Source: Tolypothrix sp. PCC 7910
GTDB taxonomy: Bacteria > Cyanobacteriota > Cyanobacteriia > Cyanobacteriales > Nostocaceae
Direction: 5' to 3'
Assembly (NCBI RefSeq): GCF_011769525.1
Contig: NZ_CP050440.1
Location: 7,488,001-7,552,000 of the forward strand
DNA length: 64,000 bases
Every line of letters starts with the position of its first letter. Within the stretch, counting starts at the first letter, position 1. Below the pieces are notes generated by a model. That model did no database searches, was not told where the DNA came from, and saw only the letters and a list, made by a program, of their open reading frames with translations. The translations under genes were made by a program, and so were the position numbers. Positions 9,223-18,108 of this stretch are shown in pieces.

Positions 9223-10839
9223 ATGACTCAAAATTTAGTTAGCTCAAAAGCTAATTCGGAAAATATCATTAATCTACTTCCTCACCATGAAGTAGTAAAA
9301 AAACCGGAAGTAGAATCTTCTGATTGGGAAGCAGAAATAGCAAAATTAGTTGGACTTGAAGAACATCTATCTGATATAGAAGAAGTTGCAAAACCAAGCT
9401 CTCTAGAAATATCCCCGAGTACCCCTGAAGTAGCTGCTACTAATAAATCTTTTTCTTCTAATCCTTTTGCAGAACTTATTTTAGTTAGCACTGTTACTTT
9501 GTCTATAGTGTTAATATTAAGCATTTTTTTGTTGCAGTTGATGGGTGGTAATAGCCAAAAAACAGTCAAAAAGAATACTGTTATTTCAGAAGTAGAACCC
9601 ACACCTAAGAACGAAACAGATTCTCTAATTTCAGAAGTAGAAACTCTCAAAACAAAATTAGCACTTACAGAACAAGTCAAAGAAGTCAAAGTAGCGCAAC
9701 AACAACTGAGAAGCCTATTAATACAGCCACGAAAATTGATTAATCAATCGGCTTCTCATATGAAACCTTCAGTGACTTCTAGGGATAGGCTACCAGTAGT
9801 ACAAACAAGAACAGCAACATTACTGCCAACAGTTTATGTGCCTCGGAGTATTCCAGGCAAGTACTCTGTGCAATTAGCGAAGTCTCAACCAAAACTTATT
9901 GCTGTTAAAGTTGCACCGAAATCACAGCAGACATCTGCAAAATTCACCTCTCAATCATTGGGTAGTAAAAAACCATTAGCTACACCCAACAAAACCCCAC
10001 TTCAGACACAACCGAATCGCTCTAACCAGGTGCTTGGAAGTGATCAACCTAATATTAATCCTACTAATTATCAACCTCCAAGAAATACTCAGGTACAGTC
10101 ATCGATCATAAATCCCCAAAATAATCAAACACAAATACAACCACCCCCTGTGGCTAAGCAAGCACAACAAAATATGCCAAAATCGCTAGCTGTAGGTAGT
10201 AACGCCAAAGCAGTTTTAGCTACAGCAGTATTTGGAGAAACTAGTAAATCAAGTTCCAGTACTAACAATGATGAAAGTGGAAAAAACTTATTTGTGGTAC
10301 GGTTGAAAGAGCCATTAAAATCTGTAGATGGAGCGATCGCACTATCTAAACAAACCGAATTATTAACTGAAATTAATTCTATTTCTGAGCAAGGCTTATT
10401 GCAGTTAAATGTCTTGAAGGTTGTTTCACAAAACAATCAAAACATTACAGAAATTAGCCTACCCAACAATGCAATGATGATTCGCGCACCTCAAGGTAAA
10501 CCCCTAATAGCAAATCAATTTTCTAAGAGCGGGGGATCTATTGCTTGGATGGATGCTGGACTCTTCATGCTAGGTGGGTTGGGGAAAGTTGCAGATTTAT
10601 CTAACCGTACTGAATCTCAAGTTGTTACTACAACCGCTGGTAGTACTGTTGTGAGTAACACTAATCCTAAAAGGAATATTTTGACTGGCATTTTAGAAGG
10701 TGGTATTAATTCCTTAGTACCTCAAATTACACAACGTAATCAACAAGCTATTTCACAGTTAATGCAGCGAACCAATATTTGGTTTTTACCGGCTGGTACA
10801 GAACTACAAGTTTATGTAAATCAATCAATGCAGTTGTAG
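9223..10839 (+). CDS. Single-pass membrane protein with Q/N/P-rich linker, EPS-associated
   Basis: A 538-residue protein with an acidic cytoplasmic N-terminus (1-80), one membrane segment (about 84-108), a short coiled coil (about 130-165) and a long low-complexity stretch rich in Gln, Asn, Pro and Ser (about 170-320). A compact C-terminal domain follows. Its ending, FLPAGTELQVYVNQSMQL, resembles the ending of VirB10/TrbI-type proteins, where a periplasmic domain reaches the outer membrane; this likeness is by eye. It lies 170 bp after the kinase gene on the same strand, suggesting a shared role in polymer secretion, for example bridging the periplasm. The exact family is not recognised. Confidence 0.7.
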   Translation: MTQNLVSSKANSENIINLLPHHEVVKKPEVESSDWEAEIAKLVGLEEHLSDIEEVAKPSSLEISPSTPEVAATNKSFSSNPFAELILVSTVTLSIVLILSIFLLQLMGGNSQKTVKKNTVISEVEPTPKNETDSLISEVETLKTKLALTEQVKEVKVAQQQLRSLLIQPRKLINQSASHMKPSVTSRDRLPVVQTRTATLLPTVYVPRSIPGKYSVQLAKSQPKLIAVKVAPKSQQTSAKFTSQSLGSKKPLATPNKTPLQTQPNRSNQVLGSDQPNINPTNYQPPRNTQVQSSIINPQNNQTQIQPPPVAKQAQQNMPKSLAVGSNAKAVLATAVFGETSKSSSSTNNDESGKNLFVVRLKEPLKSVDGAIALSKQTELLTEINSISEQGLLQLNVLKVVSQNNQNITEISLPNNAMMIRAPQGKPLIANQFSKSGGSIAWMDAGLFMLGGLGKVADLSNRTESQVVTTTAGSTVVSNTNPKRNILTGILEGGINSLVPQITQRNQQAISQLMQRTNIWFLPAGTELQVYVNQSMQL

Positions 10840-10947
10840 CGCTTTTATAATCATCTGTACGTTAAGTTAGTGTAACCTCTTATAGAGAATTTACAATTTG
10901 TTATATTGCTATAATCTACGAACGATAAAATTTAAATTTCCTATTGA

Positions 10948-11790
10948 TTATTGCAGTTTTACAAAAACCTTACCTTCTTTAATTTGTACAGGATATAACT
11001 GCAGAGAAACATCAGGAATTGTTAAACATTCGCCTGTTTCTAGGTTGTATTTAAAACCATGATGAGGACAGGTAAGAATACTATTGCTAACGTCACCTTG
11101 ATCCAAAGCATATCCTAAGTGAGCGCAAGCATTTTGATAACAGATAATGTTAAGACCATAACGATATAAAATTAGGGAATTACCTGCTAATGAGGCTGCG
11201 AAAATACCAAAATTTGGTACTTGTTCAACAGTTGCAACTCTCACCCAAGTAGAGCCTCCTGGTGGAGAAAAAGGACTAGTTAAATTTGGCTTTAAATTAT
11301 CAAGTTTTAATTTAGAAGTAACAGCGATAACTTGAGTAATTTCTGGGCAATGAGATTTAATAGCCTGCTCAATTCCTTGTGTTAAAGTCAAAGTAGAAGC
11401 CGGACAATTACTGCAAGTTCCAAGCAATCTAACTTCTACTGTATCTGGAAGCTTAATTGCTACTAGTTCTACATCTCCATTATGGCTTTGTAAGCTTGGG
11501 CGTACTTCTTCCAGGGCTGTATGAATACGTTGCTCTAAAGGCAGTTGTGGTGGTTTAACTAATTCATGATACAGCAATACTGCATAGATGAATTCGTCAT
11601 CTACAGCATGGCGTAAAGCAGTTACAGATTCTTTTTTGAGGTTTTTAATTAAACGTTCTAAAGCAGTTTTATGTAATTCCTCAATTGCTCTTCTTAATCC
11701 TAAAACTACATATCTTTGACTTTCATCCCACTCGGATATAATTGCTTCAAATCTGCTAATCTCTTGAACTAACTCTTCTAGGTTATCCAT
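10948..11790 (-). CDS. NifU C-terminal domain fused to a Rieske [2Fe-2S] domain
   Basis: A 280-residue soluble protein with three parts. Residues 1-80 are helical and uncharacterised. Residues 84-155 are a NifU-like scaffold domain with the CxxC pair C126/C129 (CSNC), which in that family carries an iron-sulfur cluster for transfer. Residues about 180-280 are a Rieske-type ferredoxin domain with C222-x-H224 and C241-x2-H244, complete for a [2Fe-2S] cluster. The fusion suggests cluster delivery coupled to electron transfer. It is the last gene of a minus-strand set with two tiny membrane proteins and a TPR-like protein. A NifU-like gene with similar companions is known between hupSL and the hyp genes of heterocystous cyanobacteria, but no hydrogenase gene is visible here. 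Confidence 0.88.
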   Translation of the reverse strand: MDNLEELVQEISRFEAIISEWDESQRYVVLGLRRAIEELHKTALERLIKNLKKESVTALRHAVDDEFIYAVLLYHELVKPPQLPLEQRIHTALEEVRPSLQSHNGDVELVAIKLPDTVEVRLLGTCSNCPASTLTLTQGIEQAIKSHCPEITQVIAVTSKLKLDNLKPNLTSPFSPPGGSTWVRVATVEQVPNFGIFAASLAGNSLILYRYGLNIICYQNACAHLGYALDQGDVSNSILTCPHHGFKYNLETGECLTIPDVSLQLYPVQIKEGKVFVKLQ

Positions 11791-11833
11791 TTATCAATGG
11801 TCAATTCTCAAGGGTAAAATTGCATGGTGTAAA

Positions 11834-11865
11834 GGTCAATAGTCAATAACTAATGACTATTGACC
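11834..11865. repeat. STRR-type heptamer repeat forming a hairpin
   Basis: GGTCAATAGTCA (11834-11845) is followed after 8 nt by its exact inverse TGACTATTGACC (11854-11865). The left arm contains two tandem GTCAATA heptamers. Short tandem heptanucleotide repeats of this kind are typical of heterocystous cyanobacteria. Being intercistronic, the hairpin could change mRNA stability between the small membrane gene and the NifU-Rieske gene. Confidence 0.7.
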
Positions 11866-11891
11866 AATAACTAAAGATAAATAACTAATAT

Positions 11892-12116
11892 TTATTTGGT
11901 TTTGAAATCTTTCAATAAAAATGGCATTGCTGCACCTGTGACTATACTAGATATAACAATGGGGAGCCAAAAAGGCATTGTAGTTTGTTCCAGCGACAAT
12001 AGTATGAAGGAATAGATAGCAATCGCGATCGCAATTTTTTGTATAAAATGCATGGGATCGCGTAGTAGCCTTCCTTTGAAAAATAATTTAGCAGAAAACC
12101 ACCCAAGCTCAAACAT
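11892..12116 (-). CDS. Small two-pass membrane protein, unknown function
   Basis: A 74-residue protein with two hydrophobic segments (about 22-42 and 47-66) and a basic end (KDFKTK). Family not recognised. It is the third gene in the minus-strand set that ends with the NifU-Rieske protein, about 100 bp from each neighbour. Its upstream sequence contains AGGAGGTATC directly before the ATG, a strong ribosome site, which supports it being real despite its size. A membrane anchor role for the iron-sulfur protein is a guess. Confidence 0.65.
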   Translation of the reverse strand: MFELGWFSAKLFFKGRLLRDPMHFIQKIAIAIAIYSFILLSLEQTTMPFWLPIVISSIVTGAAMPFLLKDFKTK

Positions 12117-12215
12117 GATACCTCCTAGTTATTGGCATTAATTCATAGCATTTATACAGGACAAATAACGCAGATTTTTGCGGATTTTTGTGGGAAAAGC
12201 TTATGAGAAGGCGTA

Positions 12216-12455
12216 CTAAAAATTTGTGAATAAATTTAGTACAGCTAACCCTACTAGAATGGCAGGAATCACACCAGCAGGGCCAAATAATCCACCCAAC
12301 ATAGCAGAAAATTTATAACCTATCTCTTTACCAGCTAGTAGTATCCCGCCAATAGCACCGCCAAGCATAGATAAGACAGTTGCTATTAATACCCACACAA
12401 TTACTGTGGCGATGTTGAGGTTTCCAGATGCTAAACTGGTGAGAAAATTGCTCAC
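12216..12455 (-). CDS. Small glycine-rich two-pass membrane protein, unknown function
   Basis: A 79-residue protein with two membrane segments (about 15-40 and 52-76). The first contains a glycine-zipper-like run (LGGAIGGILLAG) and the second begins in MLGGLFGPAG, a pattern suited to tight helix packing or oligomerisation. A ribosome site (GGAGAGA) precedes the start. It lies between the TPR-like gene and the second small membrane gene on the same strand. Such small membrane proteins accompany NifU-like and TPR genes in hydrogenase regions of other cyanobacteria, as I recall; function here is unknown. Confidence 0.65.
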   Translation of the reverse strand: MSNFLTSLASGNLNIATVIVWVLIATVLSMLGGAIGGILLAGKEIGYKFSAMLGGLFGPAGVIPAILVGLAVLNLFTNF

Positions 12456-12582
12456 GATCTCTCTCCTTGTTGGTCTTGGCTAAAATAACGAATAAATTAT
12501 TAATTGCTAGTGAATACACAGTACACAAGTTGATAATTACTAACTGTTAACTCATAACTTATCTTTTATTGCTATTTGTAAT

Positions 12583-13539
12583 CTATGTAACAATTTCTTG
12601 GATTAATTGGCATAGTAATTGTGATTGCTTTAACTTTTGTTGTTGCCTGAAAATTTCCCAAGCTTCTTGATAGTAAGTAGGGGCATGTAAGAGATGATGC
12701 CAATTATTAGCTTCTGGTTGTTGGGGATTTTCGGGTAAGTTGCGGAGGGCGTTGGCTTTGTTAGAAATGGTATTAGCGTATTCGAGAGGCGTGTCTTGAG
12801 GGTTACGCACCTTTAAAGCTTCATCATAAGCTGCGATCGCTCGCAAGTTATTCTCTAAAGGATGGGTACTGGCTAAATATTGCCAAGCGTTCCCTAAGTT
12901 GTTTTGTAGCATTGCATATTCTCTAGGATATTCACTCAGCTTGATATGCTTCAGTGCTACTAGTAATGATTGCACCGCTAATCCCTGATGCCAATATTCC
13001 CGTTCTGATGCGAGGGGCATGGAAAGATAGGCGATCGCAATATTGTTATATAAGATGGCGTATTCTTGGGGGTAGTCTTGCCAGGTAAATACCTGCAAAG
13101 CCTGATGATAAGCACTGATGCTATCTACTATCCTGGCCAAATTGAAGGGTACTAGTAATTGCAACACCAAACCCAAGTTCATCTGCGTTGCTGCTACTTC
13201 TTCTTTGGTAGCAAACTGCTTTAATAGCGGTAATGCTTCTTCATAAGCAGCTTTCGCTTGCAAAAGCAGTTGCGGCCCTACATTGGGAATTTTCTGTAAT
13301 GCCCTAGCCATCCCGATTTTAGCCTTGGCTTGAAGTAGAGGAAAGTCTGCACCACACATTTCATAAGCCCGGTAATAGAGAGAGATTGCATTCCGCAAGT
13401 CTTTACTAGTTTGGGGCTGTTTTTGCATACCAAATGCTATCTCAATCAGCATCTGAATTTTTTCTTCTGTAGTTGCTGACTCAGATGTAATGGCTACTAT
13501 AGCCGCCTTCACTACTGAACCTGTAATGTTAGGGGTCAT
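12583..13539 (-). CDS. TPR-like helical repeat protein
   Basis: A 318-residue protein built of helical pairs resembling tetratricopeptide repeats. Recurring phrases such as EYAILYNNIAIAYLSMP, REYAMLQNNLGNAWQYL and EYANTISNKANALRNLP are spaced 45-65 residues apart, longer than classical 34-residue TPRs. No signal peptide is present, so it is probably cytoplasmic and mediates protein contacts. It is the first gene of the set leading to the NifU-Rieske protein, 127 bp before the first small membrane gene. The ATG at 13539 is used because upstream sequence in this frame is not protein-like. Confidence 0.75.
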   Translation of the reverse strand: MTPNITGSVVKAAIVAITSESATTEEKIQMLIEIAFGMQKQPQTSKDLRNAISLYYRAYEMCGADFPLLQAKAKIGMARALQKIPNVGPQLLLQAKAAYEEALPLLKQFATKEEVAATQMNLGLVLQLLVPFNLARIVDSISAYHQALQVFTWQDYPQEYAILYNNIAIAYLSMPLASEREYWHQGLAVQSLLVALKHIKLSEYPREYAMLQNNLGNAWQYLASTHPLENNLRAIAAYDEALKVRNPQDTPLEYANTISNKANALRNLPENPQQPEANNWHHLLHAPTYYQEAWEIFRQQQKLKQSQLLCQLIQEIVT

Positions 13540-14863
13540 AACTACCGTAATGTGGCTGTTGAGGGAATTAAATTTTCAATGCCTAAAACAGATGAAGACA
13601 TGCAAATGTCTGTCATTTAGGGCTATAAATAGTCAGCTAATTTACGCAGACGGCGAATCTATTCAGCAGAATTCCCTTGTTTTCCCCTTTTGCCTTTCCC
13701 TTGAACCCTTAACTAAAGGAAGCATCCTTGTTTTCAGATCTGATATCCAAGAATTGTGCAAGCTAAAATTAGGGGTAGGGTAAAAAAATAGAACGCTGCA
13801 TATGTTGCACCAGAAAATGAAAATCCCAGCTACGAAAACATAGGTTTCCTGCCTGATAGTTTTCTATACCCGAGAACATTTTGGAGTTTGGGCAATTTCC
13901 GCAACACCCAAATATTTGGGCAAAGCTTTATCCTCAAGAACTATTCTATAAAAATGAATGATTGAGTATTGCTAGAGGTGTTTACCAGAAATATACTCAA
14001 CAATCCTTAGATGTAATAACTCAAGCTTTTAAACTATAAAGCAAGGTATTGACAAATTTCTAGGGGGTATTTGCCAATATTCAGACAGTTTTGATTACCT
14101 TAAGTATTTGGTGATTAATTTTGTATCATTAGGTAACAAACAGGCAAAAATTATTATGAGTTATTTTAATATCTTATGTGTAATCAATGCATATTTGTCA
14201 GGAAAATGCAACTATTTTTGAATGATTAACTAACATGATATTGCCATGATGATTGGAAATTATGCCGCTTCATCTCTAGATATATTCTAGTTTTAGCAAC
14301 AACTTAAACTAGAACTAGGAATTATCAAAATTATATTAGTCTAAATATTATCCATATTTTTTGAAAAAAAGCTGTTATGTCGAAAACTTTTTTATGAAAC
14401 TTATAGTTGCTCAGATTTTTTGATAATTATTTTGATAATTATGATTTAGCACTTTGACATATATAATTAAAAAACGATCTCTTAATTATGAGAGATAAAT
14501 ATTGAGAAACAGGTGATACGCTACAATACTTATCACCTGAATCATGCATAGTAACCAATAGAAAAACACATAGTCTATGACTAACGTACTATGGCTACAA
14601 GGTGGTGCTTGTTCGGGCAACACCATGTCCTTTCTATAAACGCTATAGAATAAAAATTTGTTAATAAAAAATGTTCTAACTTGAAAATGGGCATGGGGCA
14701 TTGGGCATTGGTAATTTTTGCTCCCCTGCTTGGGACTGTCTCTTGCCTCAAAACAGTAAGTTGTACCTCATGCACTGGAAATATGCTGTAAATGTTAAAA
14801 GAGAAAGATTAGCCAGATTGTTGCACACATGGGAGATGCAGGAATAATCAAGTGGATATGATG
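13540..14863. other. Intergenic gap with hairpins
   Basis: About 1.3 kb separating the iron-sulfur gene set from the CHAT island. No convincing gene is present; the short frames here are low-complexity or cross the repeat. Two clean hairpins are visible: ATCTCT/AGAGAT around 14477-14496, and CAGGTGATA (14510-14518) with TATCACCTG (14531-14539). A heptamer repeat lies at 14689-14711. Confidence 0.55.
14689..14711. repeat. STRR heptamer array GGGCATN x3
   Basis: Three tandem units GGGCATG, GGGCATT, GGGCATT plus a trailing GG. The array is preceded by TTGAAAAT, and the same 14-nt lead TTGAAAATGGGCAT recurs at 21561-21574. This is a typical short tandem repeat of filamentous cyanobacteria. Together with the copy at 21569 it brackets the four-gene CHAT-CHASE2 operon. 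Confidence 0.75.
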
Positions 14864-15631
14864 TCAATATACAAAGGGCTGTGTAGCTAAGTTTTCTAAC
14901 TCAATTGCTTTGAGTAAACTTTTCCAGTCTTCAGCCAGTTCTGCATTTTGAGGATTTGCCAAGCGAAGTTCCGCTAGCCTTGTTAAGGCATCGTACCACA
15001 GTCCCTTTTCAGCATAGATTGCTACTTGTTGTTGTGGGGAAGATTGTTTAAGGCGATCGCGTAATGCGACATCTAATTTCACCCGCTGTACCCAGCCTTC
15101 TACATACTCTAATTTTGCGAATTCTTGATGATTACAAGCTACTTTTACTTTAAAAAACCAGTGATATGACTTGTTGTTTTCTAAGATAGCCGGAGTATTT
15201 TGCAGTTTTACTCGCACAATTCCTGGTACTGAGGGTAGGGAAATATTTGTGCGATAGATGGTTTTATTTTGATCGGTTTGCAAAACGAACTCGATTGCGC
15301 GCAGGGAAGATTGATAGTAAGGAACGTAGAACCAAAAGCTGGGTTGTTCTACACTCGTTAAGCCCCAAACTTGGGTAATTGTAGGGGTTTGGTCTTGGTT
15401 GAGGCTTTGTTGATAGTTAGGTACAAAAGCGGTTAAAGGCACACCTAGCGCTGTACACCCTCCTCGGGAAGCACCTTCTCCTCGATTTCCTGGTGCGCCG
15501 CGATCGGGTGGTGGTGGCGGTGGTGGATTGAAATTAATTGCTGCTGATTTTTCCCCTAGTGCTGGCGGACTGTTGATGACTGTAACTGTGAGTGCAGCCA
15601 TTGAAACTAGTCGCAAAAGAAATAGTCTCAT
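14864..15631 (-). CDS. DUF928 family secreted protein
   Basis: A 255-residue protein of the cyanobacterial DUF928 family. It has a signal peptide (about 1-26, cleavage after PPALG or nearby), then a seven-proline run and a GGC motif (RGGCTALGVPLTAFVP) typical of the family. A beta-rich core contains SVEQPSFWFYVPY near 95-107, which usually begins the conserved domain, and a helical end (about 185-255) follows. It is expected in the periplasm. It is the last gene of an operon, 28 bp after the CHAT-CHASE2 gene. DUF928 genes often neighbour CHASE2 and TpsA-like genes in cyanobacteria; no biochemical role is known to me. Confidence 0.85.
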   Translation of the reverse strand: MRLFLLRLVSMAALTVTVINSPPALGEKSAAINFNPPPPPPPDRGAPGNRGEGASRGGCTALGVPLTAFVPNYQQSLNQDQTPTITQVWGLTSVEQPSFWFYVPYYQSSLRAIEFVLQTDQNKTIYRTNISLPSVPGIVRVKLQNTPAILENNKSYHWFFKVKVACNHQEFAKLEYVEGWVQRVKLDVALRDRLKQSSPQQQVAIYAEKGLWYDALTRLAELRLANPQNAELAEDWKSLLKAIELENLATQPFVY

Positions 15632-15659
15632 CTGTCCTACTCCTAACGAATTTTGAGTC

Positions 15660-18074
15660 CTATCTATTGTTAGTAATCACAAAAATAGGTGTATTTTCCG
15701 TGGAGCGAGGAAAATCTCTAATGTAGTAAGCAACTATGATGCTACTAACCAGGACAATAGTAGGAGGAATCAGCGGTATCCAACCACTCCACTGAATTAA
15801 AATTACTAGACATATCCCGTAGAGGCTGATAATTGCTACTCCCGCTGCAATGGTTAAATAAAGCAGCCGTTGACTATACCAAGATAGTAAAATACCTGCT
15901 AACGACCACCCCCAAATCCAAATAATTTCTTGCCAAATAGACCAAGTCCACAGAAGCGATCGCCCATCGATGGCTGCACTTAACAATTGACTAATCATTT
16001 GCGCTTGCAGGATCACACCTGGTATTTGCTCAATTGCACCTTCACGGGTAATAAAAGGTGTAGATGAGTAGTCTTGAAAGCTTTGGGCGGTTGTACCAAT
16101 GAGAACAATACGGTTTTTAACTGTATTAGGGTTAACTTTGCCTGTGAGTATCTCTGTTAGGGTAACCTGGGGGACAAATTTTTCTAGCGATCGCCCCAAA
16201 CGATAATTCAACAAAATTTGGTGTCCTGCAGCATCGATACCTTGATATCCACTGGTGTGTGCTGTTAGAGGTTTAAAAGTTGCTTTACCCAGTTTCCAAG
16301 CACCATCGTTGGTAAATTTTAAAGAAATATTTGCAGCCGCTAAGTAACGTAGTGCTAATTGCACGCTAAAAGCATAGGATGCTTTGCAAGGTGAAGAAGG
16401 TGGTGGTGTTAATGCTAGTAAATGGCGACGGACAATATTATCTGAGTCAATTACTAAATCGCTAAAACCCAAGCGTTCTGGTGGTATTTCCGGTGGGGGT
16501 TTGATTCCAGGATGTTCGGAATGGGAATCGCTAACTCTACAAACAGCACTCAGTTGGCTTTTATGCATTCGCTTCGCCAGTTCTGGTAACTCTGACTTAA
16601 CAGGGCGATCGCGGTAAATATCTAAACCAATTACTTGTGGTTGATATGTCTCCAATTTTTTCAACAATTTCAACAGTGATTCATCTGACAGAGAACCCTG
16701 TGGTTTTTCCGGTGCTTGTAATTGCACATCTTGTTCTGTAATCGTCACCACCAATAAGCGTGAATCAGGCTTTTCTTCTGGGCGGAGTCGCTGCAATTGA
16801 TCGAATGCATACAACTCAAATGCTTGCAGCATTCCCAAATAACGCCCACCTGCAACTAAACCTGTAATTGCTACACTTGAGCAAATTAGCCAAAAAAGTT
16901 GCATTTTTGAGTGTTTAGCTACCTTTTTAGGCTGTGGATTTGCAGTTGCAGCCGCAAAATCCACAGTTAAATTCTTACCATCTTTAACAGCCTCTTTGCT
17001 GATCAAATCCTGCCAACTCGGCGGGTTCTCAGCCGGATTTTGATAAATTACTGGTAACCAACTGGCGCAGGGAAATTGCCCATCTAATCCTTGCAACCTT
17101 TCTCTGGCTTCTCGAACTGCGAGATAAAGTGATTTACCTCCAGCGTATGCTTGTAAGAAATGTTTGAGAAATGTCTGCGCTACCCGATCCGGTACAGGTT
17201 CCCGCATGACAATTAACTGGGGAATATGCAAAGAAGCAAATTCTCGCGCTAATCCTAAGCCATCGCAGGAGTTAAAAATTGCTAACTTTAAGCCTCTTTC
17301 TACTGCTTGCTTCAAAGCATACTTTAACTGACTAATTGTCAAACTCTCTGTCTGGTTGATGTAAATCTGGCCAGTTTCTCCTGTACTGTGGCTGGAACTA
17401 TGTCCGGCGAAAAACAAAATATCCCAGTTTTGCTGCCAGAGATTATCTGTTAAGTCTTCACGAGATGGTTCAACTAGAAAGTAAATTTTTGTATCAGGTA
17501 GTTCCTGTAGCAGCAATTGGTCTGTTGTGATATCAACTCCTTGACTATCGCCTAACAAGGCCAAAATTTTCACCGTTGCAGTCGGTACAGGAGAAAAATT
17601 TACTTTTTCATAGCTAGGCGCACTTAAGGCGATTTCTGCATTGGGGTAAAGTTCGATCAGATCCCAAAGATGCCAAGGCAGCTTTTGTAGTTGATAGTCT
17701 TGAGTCTGTAGAATAACGCGGATTTTGTCAGATGTTTGAAGCTTCTCTAGCCACTTCTCCCGAATAGGACGAAAAGGTGCTGATTGCAGCCAAGAGTTGA
17801 AGCGATCGCGTAAGTTTTGCGCTGCTTGCAAACACTCTTGATCGCTGGCATTTGGCGACTGTGGTTTGGGTATGCCGATGGGGCGGGCGGAAAAATCCAG
17901 GCTGCGATATATTGCTTGCCAACAATTAAAATGAAGTGGTAATTCTATATCCGGTGGTAATTCGCCCATCACCTCGCTTTGAGGGCGACTATTTTCTTGG
18001 CCAATTTGCAGGGTAACTGGAAAACCAGCCTCAAAGCTACCTTTACCAAATTTCAAAACTACCAATTTAGCCAC
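15660..18074 (-). CDS. CHAT protease domain fused to a CHASE2 sensor
   Basis: An 804-residue membrane protein. The N-terminal 1-165 is an uncharacterised alpha/beta region. Residues about 165-350 are a CHAT (caspase-like) domain with the putative catalytic pair H225 (FFAGHSSSH) and C270 (FNSCDG), both present. A membrane segment at about 393-412 leads to a periplasmic CHASE2 sensor (about 415-690), closed by three membrane helices (about 700-790). The layout suggests an external stimulus sensed by CHASE2 that controls a cytoplasmic peptidase. It starts 34 bp after the AAA gene and ends 28 bp before DUF928. Substrate and stimulus are unknown. Confidence 0.9.
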   Translation of the reverse strand: MAKLVVLKFGKGSFEAGFPVTLQIGQENSRPQSEVMGELPPDIELPLHFNCWQAIYRSLDFSARPIGIPKPQSPNASDQECLQAAQNLRDRFNSWLQSAPFRPIREKWLEKLQTSDKIRVILQTQDYQLQKLPWHLWDLIELYPNAEIALSAPSYEKVNFSPVPTATVKILALLGDSQGVDITTDQLLLQELPDTKIYFLVEPSREDLTDNLWQQNWDILFFAGHSSSHSTGETGQIYINQTESLTISQLKYALKQAVERGLKLAIFNSCDGLGLAREFASLHIPQLIVMREPVPDRVAQTFLKHFLQAYAGGKSLYLAVREARERLQGLDGQFPCASWLPVIYQNPAENPPSWQDLISKEAVKDGKNLTVDFAAATANPQPKKVAKHSKMQLFWLICSSVAITGLVAGGRYLGMLQAFELYAFDQLQRLRPEEKPDSRLLVVTITEQDVQLQAPEKPQGSLSDESLLKLLKKLETYQPQVIGLDIYRDRPVKSELPELAKRMHKSQLSAVCRVSDSHSEHPGIKPPPEIPPERLGFSDLVIDSDNIVRRHLLALTPPPSSPCKASYAFSVQLALRYLAAANISLKFTNDGAWKLGKATFKPLTAHTSGYQGIDAAGHQILLNYRLGRSLEKFVPQVTLTEILTGKVNPNTVKNRIVLIGTTAQSFQDYSSTPFITREGAIEQIPGVILQAQMISQLLSAAIDGRSLLWTWSIWQEIIWIWGWSLAGILLSWYSQRLLYLTIAAGVAIISLYGICLVILIQWSGWIPLIPPTIVLVSSIIVAYYIRDFPRSTENTPIFVITNNR

Positions 18075-18108
18075 TGTAGTTTCTCCAGTACCCTATATAG
18101 GATTCTAC

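Noticed and set aside
13490-13783. 97-codon plus-strand frame after the TPR-like gene
   Set aside because: It begins inside the opposite-strand gene, lacks a ribosome site and reads as low-complexity, unstructured sequence.
14486-14775. Two overlapping minus-strand frames of 64-71 codons
   Set aside because: They overlap each other in different frames and cross the heptamer repeat; no protein-like pattern is visible.
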